Assembly (NCBI GenBank): GCA_004524445.1
Contig: SDNP01000026.1
Span: forward strand, 1 to 42,703
DNA length: 42,703 bases
Reading direction: 5' to 3'
Source of the DNA: Candidatus Thorarchaeota archaeon
Lineage (GTDB): Archaea > Asgardarchaeota > Thorarchaeia > Thorarchaeales > Thorarchaeaceae
Shown: piece after piece, positions 1 through 9,316 of the stretch
Layout of the letters: the number at the start of each line of letters is the position of its first letter
Numbering within the stretch: the stretch's first letter is position 1
The notes under the pieces: generated by a model
The model's input: the letters and a program-made list of their open reading frames with translations, nothing else
What the model was told of the DNA's origin: nothing
Databases searched by the model: none
Translations under genes and position numbers: made by a program

Positions 1-647
1 AGAGCGGTTCCAGAATCTTGGATAATTTCCTGAACGACTTCTCCTGATTTTTCTCGTACTGTATATTTTAGTTTTAACTCAAGAATTTGCGTGACAGGAT
101 TTGCCTTCATAACACCAGACCGATTAACGGTTCTCCCATCTGGCAATTCTTTTGGGGGCTCAGAAAATGTTGAGTATTCCGGTTGCAGACCCCCTGGGAA
201 GAGGTCCAGAATGAAAAATCCATTGTTCTGCAGACATGAATGGACATTCCTTAGAATTGCTAGTTGCTCATTGGTTGTCATAGCATGCCCGAAGGAAGCA
301 GGAATGACAGCAAGTGAGAACTCGTCTTCTGAAGCAAAACCCGTCATATCAGCTTCTACTAGCGTGATTCTGTCAGATATTTCCGATTCAAGAGATACCA
401 GATTCTTCCTAAATTCATTAATCATTGCGATGGATTTCTCGACGGCCGTAACTCGATATCCATGCTTTGCCAACTCAATAGAAACACGGCCAGCACCTGC
501 AGCCAAGTCGAGAATCGGAGAGCCCTTCCTTTCTGCATAGTCTAAGTAGAATGGCAAATCATCGTTACTTGCAAAGAGGTTATAGAATTCTGCAGCTTTC
601 TCATAGCCTTCACGAAGCTTATCGAGTCGACGACTATCATAAACCAT
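1..647 (-). CDS. Class I SAM-dependent methyltransferase, partial (C-terminus beyond window)
   Basis: The reverse strand reads as an open frame from an ATG at 647 to the window edge, about 215 codons without a stop. The start is preceded by GAGGT eight bases upstream. The translation has the Rossmann motif I of class I methyltransferases (ILDLAAGAGRVSIELA, near residue 45), an acidic residue ending strand 2 (VTAVEKS), a motif-II-like VEADM and a later NNGFFILDLFPGG strand. This is the usual layout for binding S-adenosylmethionine. The substrate cannot be told; small-molecule methyltransferases of this UbiE/ubiquinone-like type are common. The gene lies downstream of the P-type ATPase on the same strand, separated by about 140 bases with a hairpin, so it is probably a separate transcript. 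Only the C-terminus is missing. Confidence 0.85.
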   Translation of the reverse strand, partial: MVYDSRRLDKLREGYEKAAEFYNLFASNDDLPFYLDYAERKGSPILDLAAGAGRVSIELAKHGYRVTAVEKSIAMINEFRKNLVSLESEISDRITLVEADMTGFASEDEFSLAVIPASFGHAMTTNEQLAILRNVHSCLQNNGFFILDLFPGGLQPEYSTFSEPPKELPDGRTVNRSGVMKANPVTQILELKLKYTVREKSGEVVQEIIQDSGTA

Positions 648-745
648 GAATGCGACCTCATTCACTAATCAAGCAGGGAGTTTTTAGAGTTGACTACCTC
701 CATAGGCTGTTAGGAAACCGAAGAGCTAGCGTCCATCTCAAACGC

Positions 746-766
746 ATGCTGGCAATGCGCCAGCAT
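746..766. terminator. Perfect hairpin between P-type ATPase and methyltransferase genes
   Basis: Arms ATGCTGGC (746-753) and GCCAGCAT (759-766) are perfectly complementary around a 5-base loop. The hairpin lies about 20 bases past the ATPase stop codon on the minus strand. No strong T-run follows, so termination is an inference; an RNA-stability or processing hairpin is equally possible. Confidence 0.4.
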
Positions 767-784
767 CTTATGTCGCCCCCTATA

Positions 785-3619
785 TCAGTCAGAGTCATGG
801 TCGCTATTCCCTAACAGGCGATAGACCGGTGTTAGGAAACCAATGAGCGAAACAGCAAATATCAAAACCCAATGCATCAAACTAAGAGGAACCGTTCCAA
901 AGGCAACAGAGAGGGGAGTGTAAATCACTGTAAGAGTGAGCAAGAATGATATTACAACTGCTATGAACAGACCTTTGGATTCACGCATATTTGTACGCCA
1001 AATTGGATTTCTTTCATCCCTGCAGTTCCAAACCCATAAGAGTTGGAATAGCACCATTGTTGCGAATGTAGCAGTTCGAGCTCGAACAAGTATGTCTGCG
1101 TTTTCAGCTAATGACCAATCTATTGCTGCACCTGTAATCTGAGGAATATATCCAAGAGCCTCCCAGAGAACAAATAGGTAGACGAAACTAGCAGTAAAGG
1201 TCACAAGAACACCTCCAGCAATAATCATCCTGACCATGCTGTTATCTAATAACCGGCTACTTGGTTCACGAGGCGGACGCTCCATAATACCTTCTGGCGG
1301 CGGGTCGAAGCCAAGTGCAAGCGCTGGAGGACCGTCAGTAACAAGATTAATCCACAGAATGTATATCGGCGTCAAAGGAATGGGTAGTCCAATCATCGCC
1401 ATAATGAATACCAGCAACACCTCACCTGCATTAGCTGATAGAAGAAATCGAACAAATTTACGAATGTTGGCGTAAATTTCTCTACCCACTTCAATGGCAG
1501 AAACTATGGTACTGAAATCGTCATCTGTAAGAATAAGATCTGAAGATTCCTTTGTTACGCCAGCGCCTCTAATCCCCATAGATATACCAATATCAGCCTT
1601 CTTGATAGCAGGAGCATCATTAACTCCATCCCCCGTCATGGCCACAACATGATTCTGATTCTTCAATGCGCGAACAATCCGAAGCTTGTGCTCAGGTGCC
1701 ACACGAGCAAATACATCTCGTTCTAGAACCAATCTTTCCAATTCTTCATCGCTGGTTTCAGCCAGATCTGAACCTGTCACAGCAGGCTGATCTGATTGCG
1801 TTAGACCAACACTCCGTGCAATTGAAACCGCAGTAAGTGCGTGGTCCCCAGTAATCATAATTGGACGTACACCCGCTTCTCGTGATTTGGCAATCGCCTC
1901 CATGACACCTTCACGAGGTGAGTCAATCATTCCCACAAGACCAAGGAAGACTAAATCATTCTCTACTTCAGATTCATTCCAGTCCCCCACCGTGTTGTCA
2001 AGCGGTCTATAGGCCAGGGCAATCACCCTCATTGCACGAGCAGCCATAGCCATATTTACTTCGAGAATGTCGTTTCTTTTTGTATGATCGAGTGTCTTCT
2101 TTTCATCATTCACGAGAACCTGAGTTGACCTTTCAAGAATCACTTCAGGTGCACCTTTTGTGAATGCCCAGACCTGACCTTCATCATCTCTGTAGATGCT
2201 AGTCATACGTTTTCTCTTTGAATCAAAGGAGAACTCGGTTATCTCTTCATACTGTAATTCAAGCTTGTCAGCTGTAATTCCAGCCTTTTCAGCGGCAACC
2301 AATAAGGCGCCTTCAGTGGGGTCGCCCACAACTCTCCAACTTGACTCATCATCTGGATTTCTTGCTAACGAGGCAGAGGAACACAGTTGGCCTGCCTTCA
2401 ATAGCATATTCATTTCATTGCTATTTGAAACGTCGAACGGCTCACCTGTAGAGCTAAAATCATCCCAATTCTCACGGGATGGAGCATAGTAGTATTGTCC
2501 CTCCTTACTGTAACCTGTTCCTGATACTTTGGCATTAGCCGAGGGGAGAGAAATGTAGCGCACCGTCATCTCGTTTTTCGTGATCGTTCCGGTCTTGTCT
2601 GAACAGATTACTGTCGTGGAACCAAGTGTTTCCACGCTAGATAATCGACGAACAATAGCATTCTTCTTCACCATGCGACTAACGCCTATGGATAGAGTCA
2701 CTGTAACGACAGCAGAGAGGCCCTCAGGTATAGCCGCAACAGCAACCGCTATCGATGTAAATAGAGCCTCATTCCAGTCATTGGTCGAACCTGCAAACAC
2801 AAGCGCTATAAACACTAAGACGGAAAGAACAAGAACAAGAACCCCTAACCGTTTTCCAAGGCTTTCCAAATCTACTTGTAAAGGTGTTAATTCTTCTTCG
2901 CTTTCTTGCACCATTTGTGCGATTTTACCAAACTCGGTCTTCATACCAGTGGCTGTCACAACTGCTGTGCCCTTTCCTGCAGTTACGACGGAGCCCTGAA
3001 ACACAAGATTAATCATATCTCCAATAGGGGGTTTCTCTGCTTCTATTGGCTTGATGTTCTTCTGTACAGCTAAGGACTCGCCTGTTAGAGCTGATTCATC
3101 TACTGCTAGGCTAACTGCATTCACTAGACGTGCGTCAGCGGGAACAATGTCACCGGACCCTAATGATATGATATCCCCTGGAACAATATCTCTTGCTTCG
3201 ATTTCAACCCATTCTCCATTACGGTGTACAATCGCAGTAGGGGCCGAAAGGTCTTTTAGAGCTTCCAATGCCTTTTCAGATTTGAATTCTTGGATGAATC
3301 CAAACACGGCGTTTGCGATAACAATGGCAGAGATTACTATAGCATCAATAAAGCCTTCATCTTCATGACCACCGTGGAGCAATACTGTTGCGATTGAAAT
3401 GATAATGGCAAAAATCAGAATCATGACCATGGGATCTGCAAACTGCTGCAGAAACATTCTGAGCGGACCGGCCCTGTCAACCTCCTCCAGTTCATTAGGT
3501 CCATACTCAACCAGCCTATCTTTTGCTTCTTCACTACTTAGACCTTCCTTTGAAGTGTCCAAATACTTCAAGGTATCTTCAGCAGTCTTTCTATGCCAAT
3601 CCTGCATCTCGCTCTGCAT
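785..3619 (-). CDS. Cation-translocating P-type ATPase, Ca2+-type (P2A)
   Basis: This 944-residue protein is a complete P-type ATPase, which pumps a cation across the cytoplasmic membrane by means of an aspartyl-phosphate intermediate. Visible motifs are an N-terminal cation-ATPase domain (residues 7-75), the actuator loop TGES (179-182), PEGL in M4 (298-301), the phosphorylation site DKTGT (341-345), the hinge MTGDGVNDAPA, and M6 with NLVTDGPPA. PEGL together with NLVTDG is typical of SERCA/PMR1-like calcium pumps rather than heavy-metal or K+ pumps, and there is no N-terminal CxxC metal domain. Length matches the family (about 900-950 residues). The two possible ATG starts (residues 1 and 5) lack a clear ribosome site. 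A TATA-like element sits about 40 bases upstream. Calcium export is the most likely role; Mn2+ is possible. Confidence 0.93.
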   Translation of the reverse strand: MQSEMQDWHRKTAEDTLKYLDTSKEGLSSEEAKDRLVEYGPNELEEVDRAGPLRMFLQQFADPMVMILIFAIIISIATVLLHGGHEDEGFIDAIVISAIVIANAVFGFIQEFKSEKALEALKDLSAPTAIVHRNGEWVEIEARDIVPGDIISLGSGDIVPADARLVNAVSLAVDESALTGESLAVQKNIKPIEAEKPPIGDMINLVFQGSVVTAGKGTAVVTATGMKTEFGKIAQMVQESEEELTPLQVDLESLGKRLGVLVLVLSVLVFIALVFAGSTNDWNEALFTSIAVAVAAIPEGLSAVVTVTLSIGVSRMVKKNAIVRRLSSVETLGSTTVICSDKTGTITKNEMTVRYISLPSANAKVSGTGYSKEGQYYYAPSRENWDDFSSTGEPFDVSNSNEMNMLLKAGQLCSSASLARNPDDESSWRVVGDPTEGALLVAAEKAGITADKLELQYEEITEFSFDSKRKRMTSIYRDDEGQVWAFTKGAPEVILERSTQVLVNDEKKTLDHTKRNDILEVNMAMAARAMRVIALAYRPLDNTVGDWNESEVENDLVFLGLVGMIDSPREGVMEAIAKSREAGVRPIMITGDHALTAVSIARSVGLTQSDQPAVTGSDLAETSDEELERLVLERDVFARVAPEHKLRIVRALKNQNHVVAMTGDGVNDAPAIKKADIGISMGIRGAGVTKESSDLILTDDDFSTIVSAIEVGREIYANIRKFVRFLLSANAGEVLLVFIMAMIGLPIPLTPIYILWINLVTDGPPALALGFDPPPEGIMERPPREPSSRLLDNSMVRMIIAGGVLVTFTASFVYLFVLWEALGYIPQITGAAIDWSLAENADILVRARTATFATMVLFQLLWVWNCRDERNPIWRTNMRESKGLFIAVVISFLLTLTVIYTPLSVAFGTVPLSLMHWVLIFAVSLIGFLTPVYRLLGNSDHDSD

Positions 3620-3657
3620 TTTTTTGCTTCAATCCTATAGCGAAAATGCCCGACTTA

Positions 3658-3667
3658 GTAATATATG
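3658..3667 (-). promoter_or_regulatory. TATA-like element upstream of the P-type ATPase
   Basis: An AT-rich TATA-like stretch (ATATATTAC on the minus strand) lies about 40-48 bases before the ATPase start. This spacing would give a short leader with an archaeal transcription start near 3636. It is a match by eye only. Confidence 0.3.
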
Positions 3668-3856
3668 ATTGTTCCCTTACGGCAAATTTCAGTAGACCTG
3701 CTCGGAATGTCATCGTCAGTTAACAATAAGATGGACTTCATTTGAGTGCGGTCATAGGATATCGCTCGAAGTGGTGCATTGTCAGTACGAAGGGTTTATC
3801 AGTTTCAGAAAATGCTCCCGCTCGTAGAGCGCAAATATAGTAGGCGGAGAATCGCA

Positions 3857-4825
3857 ATGGCAGTCAGTAAGGACACCCTCAAAGAGCTTTATGAGAAAAC
3901 GCTCAAGGTAAGATTGTTTGAAGAGAAAGTATGGGATATCTTTGGTGAAAACCTGATTCCGGGCACGCTCCATCTGTACCTTGGTCAAGAGGCCGTAGCA
4001 GCAGGAGTCACTTCGGCATTAGAAAAGACAGACTGGATACAAAGCACTCACCGGGGGCATGGACATGTAATAGCTAAGGGTGCAGATCCAAAGAAAGCAT
4101 TTGCAGAGCTACTAGGTAAGAAGACAGGCTCGTGCAAAGGGAAGGGTGGGTCAATGCATATTACTGAGTTCGATGCAGGTGTTCTAGGAGCAACAGGCGT
4201 AGTAGCTTCAGGCCTTCCAATCGCTGTAGGTGCCGCACTCTCATGCAAAATGCGCGGTACTAAGGATGTCGTTGCCTGTTTCTTTGGGGACGGAGCCTCG
4301 AACAATGGGACTTTTGGTGAGTCATTGAATATGTCTGCTATCTGGCAATTGCCCGTTATTTGGGTGGTAGAGAACAATTTCTACGCGATGGGCACCCCCA
4401 TCAAAACAACCTGCCCGACTCAGAATATAGCAAAGCGGGGAGAAGCCTATTGCATTCCCAGTAAAGTCGTAGACGGAAACAATGCGTTAGAAGTCTACGA
4501 GGCTGCTGCTGAGGCGGTCGAGAGAGCACGAAATAGCGGAGGACCATCACTAATTGAATGTAGGACCTACAGGATGAAGGGACATTCAAGATTTGACCCC
4601 GCCAAGTATCGTCCGAAGGAAGAAGAAGAAGAATGGCTCTCAAGAGACCCTGTTGAGATAATCAAGAATATTGCAATAGAACAAGGAGCTCTTGATGAAA
4701 AAACCTCAATCAAAATCAGGGAGAGATTGCAGACGGAAGCAGATGAGGCGGCCAGATTCGCAATAGAATCGGAGCATCCCAGGCCCGAGGAAGCACTTGA
4801 AGATGTATTCGCGGAGGTGGCCTAG
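3857..4825 (+). CDS. 2-oxoacid dehydrogenase E1 component, alpha subunit (thiamine-diphosphate dependent)
   Basis: This is the alpha subunit of a pyruvate/acetoin/branched-chain 2-oxoacid dehydrogenase E1, which decarboxylates a 2-oxoacid on thiamine diphosphate and passes the acyl group to lipoyl-E2. The thiamine/Mg2+ motif runs from GDGASNNG (about residues 144-151) to a closing VVENN (about 174). THRGHGH and GKGGSMH, both typical of the family, precede it. I chose ATG 3857 because GGCGGAG lies just upstream and the resulting 322 residues match the family length; the same frame could extend to a TTG at 3779 but with a poor ribosome site. The E1 beta gene begins at the base after this stop codon. 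The substrate is uncertain: the motif set resembles acetoin or pyruvate enzymes. Confidence 0.92.
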   Translation: MAVSKDTLKELYEKTLKVRLFEEKVWDIFGENLIPGTLHLYLGQEAVAAGVTSALEKTDWIQSTHRGHGHVIAKGADPKKAFAELLGKKTGSCKGKGGSMHITEFDAGVLGATGVVASGLPIAVGAALSCKMRGTKDVVACFFGDGASNNGTFGESLNMSAIWQLPVIWVVENNFYAMGTPIKTTCPTQNIAKRGEAYCIPSKVVDGNNALEVYEAAAEAVERARNSGGPSLIECRTYRMKGHSRFDPAKYRPKEEEEEWLSRDPVEIIKNIAIEQGALDEKTSIKIRERLQTEADEAARFAIESEHPRPEEALEDVFAEVA

Positions 4826-5803
4826 TTGGCGGAAAAAAGCTATAGAGAGGCGCTGAAGGAAGGACTCCGTGAAGAAATGCAACGTGATGATCGGGTATTC
4901 CTTATGGGCGAGGACATCGGCCTTAATTGGGGTGGAGCATTCAAGGTCACCAAAGGGCTTGCAGAGGAGTTTGGAGAGGAACGTGTCCGAGATACACCCA
5001 TTTCGGAGAACACAATTGCAGGAGCAGCTGTAGGAGCGGCGATTACCGGAATGCGACCCGTTGCCGAGATTATGTTTGGCGACCTGATCACTCTCGCCAT
5101 GGATCAAGTTTGCAATCAGGCTGCCAAGATGCGCTACATGTTTGGCGGGCAGACCTCTGTTCCAATGGTCTTGCGAACGGTTTTTGGCGGTGGTAAAAAC
5201 ATAGCCTCGCATCACTCTCAGAGCCTTGAGGCATGGTTCATGCACACACCAGGCCTGAAGATCGCAGTGCCTGCCTTTGCATACGATGTGAAGGGCCTCA
5301 TTAAGACTGCGATTAGAGACCCCGACCCTGTGATGTTCTTCGAGCACAAGCTTGTGTACGATAAGAAAGAAGAAGTTCCAGAGGAAGAGTATCTGATTCC
5401 CCTTGGTGAAGCGAAAATACGACGTGAGGGTGCCGACGTTACGCTATGGGCTACCTTTCTAATGGTTCACAAGGCCCTCGAAGTTGCAGATGAATTAGCA
5501 AGAGAAGGAATCAGCGCCGAGGTTATAGATCCTAGAACACTAGTTCCTCTTGACAAGGAAACTCTCATCAAATCTGTTAAGAAAACTGGAAGACTGGTGC
5601 TTGTAACCGAAGAAACCAGAACTGGCGCAACTACAGCAGAGATTGCTGCAATAGTTCAGGAAGAGGCATTTGACTGGTTGGATGCACCCATTAGGCGGGT
5701 TAATGCACCTGATACCCCAATTCCATTCAGTCCAACACTAGAGGACTTCTTCATTCCTGACAATAATAGAATTGCACAGGCAGTCAGGTCTATTGTGCAG
5801 TAG
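4826..5803 (+). CDS. 2-oxoacid dehydrogenase E1 component, beta subunit
   Basis: This 325-residue beta subunit pairs with the preceding alpha subunit to form the E1 heterotetramer. An N-terminal pyrimidine-binding transketolase-like domain carries GEDIG near residue 27, then RVRDTPISENTIAGAAVGAA and a MRYMFGG stretch. A C-terminal transketolase domain follows (from about residue 195, with EVIDPRTLVPLD and VTEETRTG). All are typical of PDH/acetoin/BCKDH E1 beta. The start is TTG 4826, immediately after the alpha stop, with GGAGGTGG at the end of the alpha gene as ribosome site; this makes the two genes translationally coupled. E2 lies 2.2 kb downstream beyond an opposite-strand gene. Confidence 0.93.
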   Translation: MAEKSYREALKEGLREEMQRDDRVFLMGEDIGLNWGGAFKVTKGLAEEFGEERVRDTPISENTIAGAAVGAAITGMRPVAEIMFGDLITLAMDQVCNQAAKMRYMFGGQTSVPMVLRTVFGGGKNIASHHSQSLEAWFMHTPGLKIAVPAFAYDVKGLIKTAIRDPDPVMFFEHKLVYDKKEEVPEEEYLIPLGEAKIRREGADVTLWATFLMVHKALEVADELAREGISAEVIDPRTLVPLDKETLIKSVKKTGRLVLVTEETRTGATTAEIAAIVQEEAFDWLDAPIRRVNAPDTPIPFSPTLEDFFIPDNNRIAQAVRSIVQ

Positions 5804-5885
5804 CCGGATCCTAATGCTTCTTGGAATTCGTTGATTTCATCATGATTCCTTACAGGCATTAAAATAAAACCCCGAAATCTCATAC

Positions 5886-7727
5886 CTATTGCTGGAGTTG
5901 ATTCTCATCAGCAATCAGCAAATTGGGCCTATATTTCTGTATTGCCAGCAGCAGGAAATATGTAATTGGAGATGCTAAGACCAGAATCACCCCATAGGAG
6001 ATGGATGCGAACACAATTCCGGGCTGCAGAAGTACGAAGAGAATATTCGTCATTGGAATCACTATTGCAATGCTATCAATGTATCTTGAGCCCAAGTCGC
6101 GCTTCCATATGCTTCTGATTGCAAGATACATCCAGGGAACCCAGAATAATAGGAATGAGATTGATAGATTTCTAACAGCATAATATGATTCTGAATGTGC
6201 AACCATGGTAAGAGCGCTAAGATCCGGCATGAACACCGCTGCAGACCCATCCGCCCACACTAAATAGCTGGCAAGCGGCACATTGCGTACATAATAGTAC
6301 ACAAATTGCGTCCCCTGGAAATGGCTGCTGATATCTAAATAAGTAGCCCAAGGCAGTACAATGCTTAGTGAAAGAAACAGAAAGGGGATGAATGTGGGCT
6401 GCGACATTAATATCTCTGTATCTGATTTCTTCAAAAATTCATAGAAAGCGGGAGTAATCAATAAGATTAATCCAATGCTGGAAATTACGATAAATATCTC
6501 AAGGGGAGTAATCAAAATACCCATGAAGGAAGCTTCTGATAGTGTGATTTTTACTCTACAATCAGTGCTGAGATTAAGTTCACCAGAAATATCGGGAATG
6601 GGCGGAAGATACCGAAAAAGTGGATGATGATCATGGGAAACCCAAATTCGGAATTCTGTAGTATTTGGATAGGTGGGTATGAAGAATAGGGCATCCACAG
6701 GGATGGGCTTCTTTTGAATCTGATATATTTCATCCCACTCACGGTTCAAGAAATAGGAATAGATACGGACTCTAATGGTTGGAATATTGGGTGTTATGCT
6801 AACATACAGTTTGCTACAGGGTAGCCTGATTAGGCAATTAACTTCCTCATGTGGGGATATCTCTGTAATATGCGAAATGAGAAGTTCTTCGAGGGTATGT
6901 TCATGAAAATCTGATCTAAACACGCTCTTCCATGCTGCTGCTATGGAGTAATTGCCGGGACTGAGAAACACCTTGCCAGTTCCATAATAGAGCATAAAGC
7001 GACGGCTCTCATTGGTCATTAGTGACGTAAGGTTCACGACGGGGTAATCGTACATGTACTTAGTATAGCCACTCTCCGATAGCGGCATTCCGTCAGGAGA
7101 CCGAATATCAAATACTAATGACGATAGATTCTGTGCTGTAGATGCATGTACGTTCACATTCCAAATTGAAAACTGTGCATCTGAAGAGGTTTCTATGCGA
7201 AGCGATACCCATGTTTGGAAAAACGATGCTTCGACTTGATTCTGGAAATCGGCGAGGGCGTCATCAATAACGATTCTGCCACAATCTCCAGCAGCAAGAG
7301 TAAGATTCTCAGAGAGAATGTGATTGAGATTTGGATATCCTGCCGATGATACCTTTAATGTTGCTTCAATTACGCCATGCTCAACACTAATCATACTATA
7401 ATAGATAAGCGTGGAATAGCTGTCAATAGCAAGATTGACTAGAGTTCCGCATTCTATGTAGCCTCCGAGAATAGGAGACACTTGCATGCTGAGTTCTAGT
7501 TTGTTTTCTGATTCTTTGACAATGTATGGTGTGTTCGCCCGAAAAGTCCAGAGAGGAGAATGCGGAGAAGGTACTGAATCCAACAATGAAACATTCCGTG
7601 TTGACTCGTGCCCAGTTCTCTCTATTTCAAAGCCTAGAGCACCATTATTTGAAGACAGCTTCTCGATATCAACTGATGCATCGGAATATAGCACCGAATT
7701 CGATGCAATCATAGTCCCCAACACCAT
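5886..7727 (-). CDS. Membrane protein of unknown function: large extracytoplasmic domain plus C-terminal membrane helices
   Basis: I do not recognise this 613-residue protein. It has a hydrophobic start, then about 390 residues rich in beta-type sequence and N-glycosylation-like NxS/T sites (probably outside the cell). The C-terminal third holds several hydrophobic spans: one near residues 405-430, then FIPFLFLSLSIVLPWATYL, then NLSISFLLFWVPWMYLAI, then a long hydrophobic pair near the end. ATG 7727 is the first standard start, but the frame stays open upstream and encodes DQKRYAVVCIFLIF, which would complete a proper signal peptide or anchor. No ATG, GTG or TTG occurs before the TGA near 7800, so either a rare start (ATT at 7775 or CTG at 7784) is used or the ATG is right. 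It sits between E1 beta and E2 on the other strand. Confidence 0.75.
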   Translation of the reverse strand: MVLGTMIASNSVLYSDASVDIEKLSSNNGALGFEIERTGHESTRNVSLLDSVPSPHSPLWTFRANTPYIVKESENKLELSMQVSPILGGYIECGTLVNLAIDSYSTLIYYSMISVEHGVIEATLKVSSAGYPNLNHILSENLTLAAGDCGRIVIDDALADFQNQVEASFFQTWVSLRIETSSDAQFSIWNVNVHASTAQNLSSLVFDIRSPDGMPLSESGYTKYMYDYPVVNLTSLMTNESRRFMLYYGTGKVFLSPGNYSIAAAWKSVFRSDFHEHTLEELLISHITEISPHEEVNCLIRLPCSKLYVSITPNIPTIRVRIYSYFLNREWDEIYQIQKKPIPVDALFFIPTYPNTTEFRIWVSHDHHPLFRYLPPIPDISGELNLSTDCRVKITLSEASFMGILITPLEIFIVISSIGLILLITPAFYEFLKKSDTEILMSQPTFIPFLFLSLSIVLPWATYLDISSHFQGTQFVYYYVRNVPLASYLVWADGSAAVFMPDLSALTMVAHSESYYAVRNLSISFLLFWVPWMYLAIRSIWKRDLGSRYIDSIAIVIPMTNILFVLLQPGIVFASISYGVILVLASPITYFLLLAIQKYRPNLLIADENQLQQ

Positions 7728-7934
7728 GAAGATAAGAAAGATACAGACTACCGCGTATCGTTTCTGGTCTTGAATATCCGACAGGATCCACCACCAACTT
7801 CACCTCATTGAGTGTATTTTTTCCCTTATGAAATTTATTTGATATTGTTGTATCTCGTCAAGTCCCCGTGAAATAAAACCCATCGCGACCAAAGCGTCCC
7901 AATTCCAAGTGGAGCAATAATAGCCATCAGTACC

Positions 7935-7944
7935 ATTATATACA
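7935..7944 (+). promoter_or_regulatory. TATA-like element upstream of E2
   Basis: The stretch ATTATATACA lies about 90 bases before the E2 start, in the roughly 300-base gap after the membrane-protein gene. It suggests that E2 has its own promoter instead of being read through from E1. Apart from this and the possible N-terminal extension of the membrane-protein gene, I see nothing else in the gap. Confidence 0.3.
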
Positions 7945-8031
7945 CAATACCTCATTGGCGGGAAAAAGGGAATCAAACTCCGTCTGCTAGACAAACTGAA
8001 TCCTAACGAAGAGATCCAAAAGGTATCAAAA

Positions 8032-9264
8032 ATGGTAACCACAATGATAATGCAGCGCATGAGCGTTGCGATGGAATATGGTGTCATCCTGAAATGGCTT
8101 AAGAAAGAGGGTGACAAAGTAAGGAAGGGCGAACCAGTAGTCGAGATTTTTGGCGAGAAGAATGAGTTCGAATTGATGGCTCCAGCAGATGGCGTGCTTC
8201 TCAAAATCCTCTGTGAAAAAGACGATGAGATTCCAATAAGTGAACCGATTGCCGTAATTGGCGAAGAGGGTGAGGAGATTCCCGAAGTCAAACCAAGAAA
8301 ACTCAATGAACAGAAACACCAGGCACCAAGCGCAACGAAAAAACCTGAAGAACTGGCTAATACATCACCGGCAGCTCAAACACCTGAGTCAGCCCCCTCT
8401 ATATTGGAAGGAGGTAGAATCAAGGCGTCTCCGAGGGCTAAAATGCGTGCCAAAGAGAAGGGAATAGACTTACGGCGATTGATAGGCACCGGACCAGGCG
8501 GCAGAATAATAGAGGAAGACGTCCTGAATGCAGAGAAACAAGTCGCTCCTACTATGACTGCCGAGGATGATAGAGAGATTTCTGAAGTTGAAACCCTTAC
8601 ACCATTGAGGCGGACCATTGCACGAAGAATGAGTGGTAGCTGGGAACATCCCCATATCACCATGATAACAGAGATTGATATGACTGAAACTGTTGAACTG
8701 AGAAAAGAATTGAATAAACAGTTCGAGAAGACAGAGGGTCTAAGAATCTCATTCAACGATATCATTCTCAAGGCAGTAGCAGACACGTTAGAGAAATTTC
8801 CGAAATTCAATGCCAGACTCGAAGGAAATGACCTCCAGATATTTGAGGACATTAACTTGGGGGTTGCCATGGCAACAGATGACGGGCTCATCGTGCCAGT
8901 TGTGAAACATGCAAATCGCAAGTCAATTAGTGAAATAACTCAGATCACAAAGGACCTTGGAAGGAGAGCAAAGGAGAATGCACTAGAGCCCCATGAGCTT
9001 ACGGGAAGTACGTTCACAGTGTCTAATCTTGGTCCATTTGGAGTGGATTTGTTTATTCCTGTAATCAATCCTCCAGAAACAGCCATTCTTGCGCTTGGTC
9101 AAATAAAGAAGAAACCTGTTGTCATCGGTGACATGATTGCTGTGAGGAATATGATGATGGCAAGTTGTGCTGTTGATCATCGTGTCTTGGATGGTGCTCC
9201 TGCAGGGCAATTTCTACAGGTTCTGAAAGAAACCCTTGAGAACCCCTACATGATGAAGTACTGA
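8032..9264 (+). CDS. 2-oxoacid dehydrogenase E2 component (dihydrolipoamide acyltransferase)
   Basis: This 410-residue protein has the complete E2 architecture. A single lipoyl domain (about residues 5-80) carries candidate lipoyl lysine K43 in GEKNEFE, where most E2s have TDKA. A charged and Pro/Ala linker follows, then a peripheral-subunit-binding domain (about 130-165, KASPRAKMRAKEKGIDL and GTGPGGRI), then the acyltransferase core (about 185-410) with catalytic DHRVLDG (382-388). E2 transfers acyl groups from E1 to CoA and forms the core of the complex. The start ATG 8032 has AAGGT upstream; the downstream ATGs at codons 5 and 7 are also possible. No E3 gene is in the window, but a lipoate ligase lies at 18.7 kb, which fits attachment of lipoate to this domain. 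Confidence 0.93.
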   Translation: MVTTMIMQRMSVAMEYGVILKWLKKEGDKVRKGEPVVEIFGEKNEFELMAPADGVLLKILCEKDDEIPISEPIAVIGEEGEEIPEVKPRKLNEQKHQAPSATKKPEELANTSPAAQTPESAPSILEGGRIKASPRAKMRAKEKGIDLRRLIGTGPGGRIIEEDVLNAEKQVAPTMTAEDDREISEVETLTPLRRTIARRMSGSWEHPHITMITEIDMTETVELRKELNKQFEKTEGLRISFNDIILKAVADTLEKFPKFNARLEGNDLQIFEDINLGVAMATDDGLIVPVVKHANRKSISEITQITKDLGRRAKENALEPHELTGSTFTVSNLGPFGVDLFIPVINPPETAILALGQIKKKPVVIGDMIAVRNMMMASCAVDHRVLDGAPAGQFLQVLKETLENPYMMKY

Positions 9265-9316
9265 TTGACATTCAACCTATATTACAAGGCTCAAGCAAAC
9301 CGAATTAGATGATATG

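Noticed and set aside
91..540. Plus-strand open frame of 149 codons
   Set aside because: It lies wholly inside the reverse-strand methyltransferase gene, whose translation shows clear SAM-binding motifs; the plus frame has none.
5886..5900. CCTATTGCTGGAG also present near 21277
   Set aside because: A short word shared by one gene's 3' end and one intergenic region; chance is a sufficient explanation.
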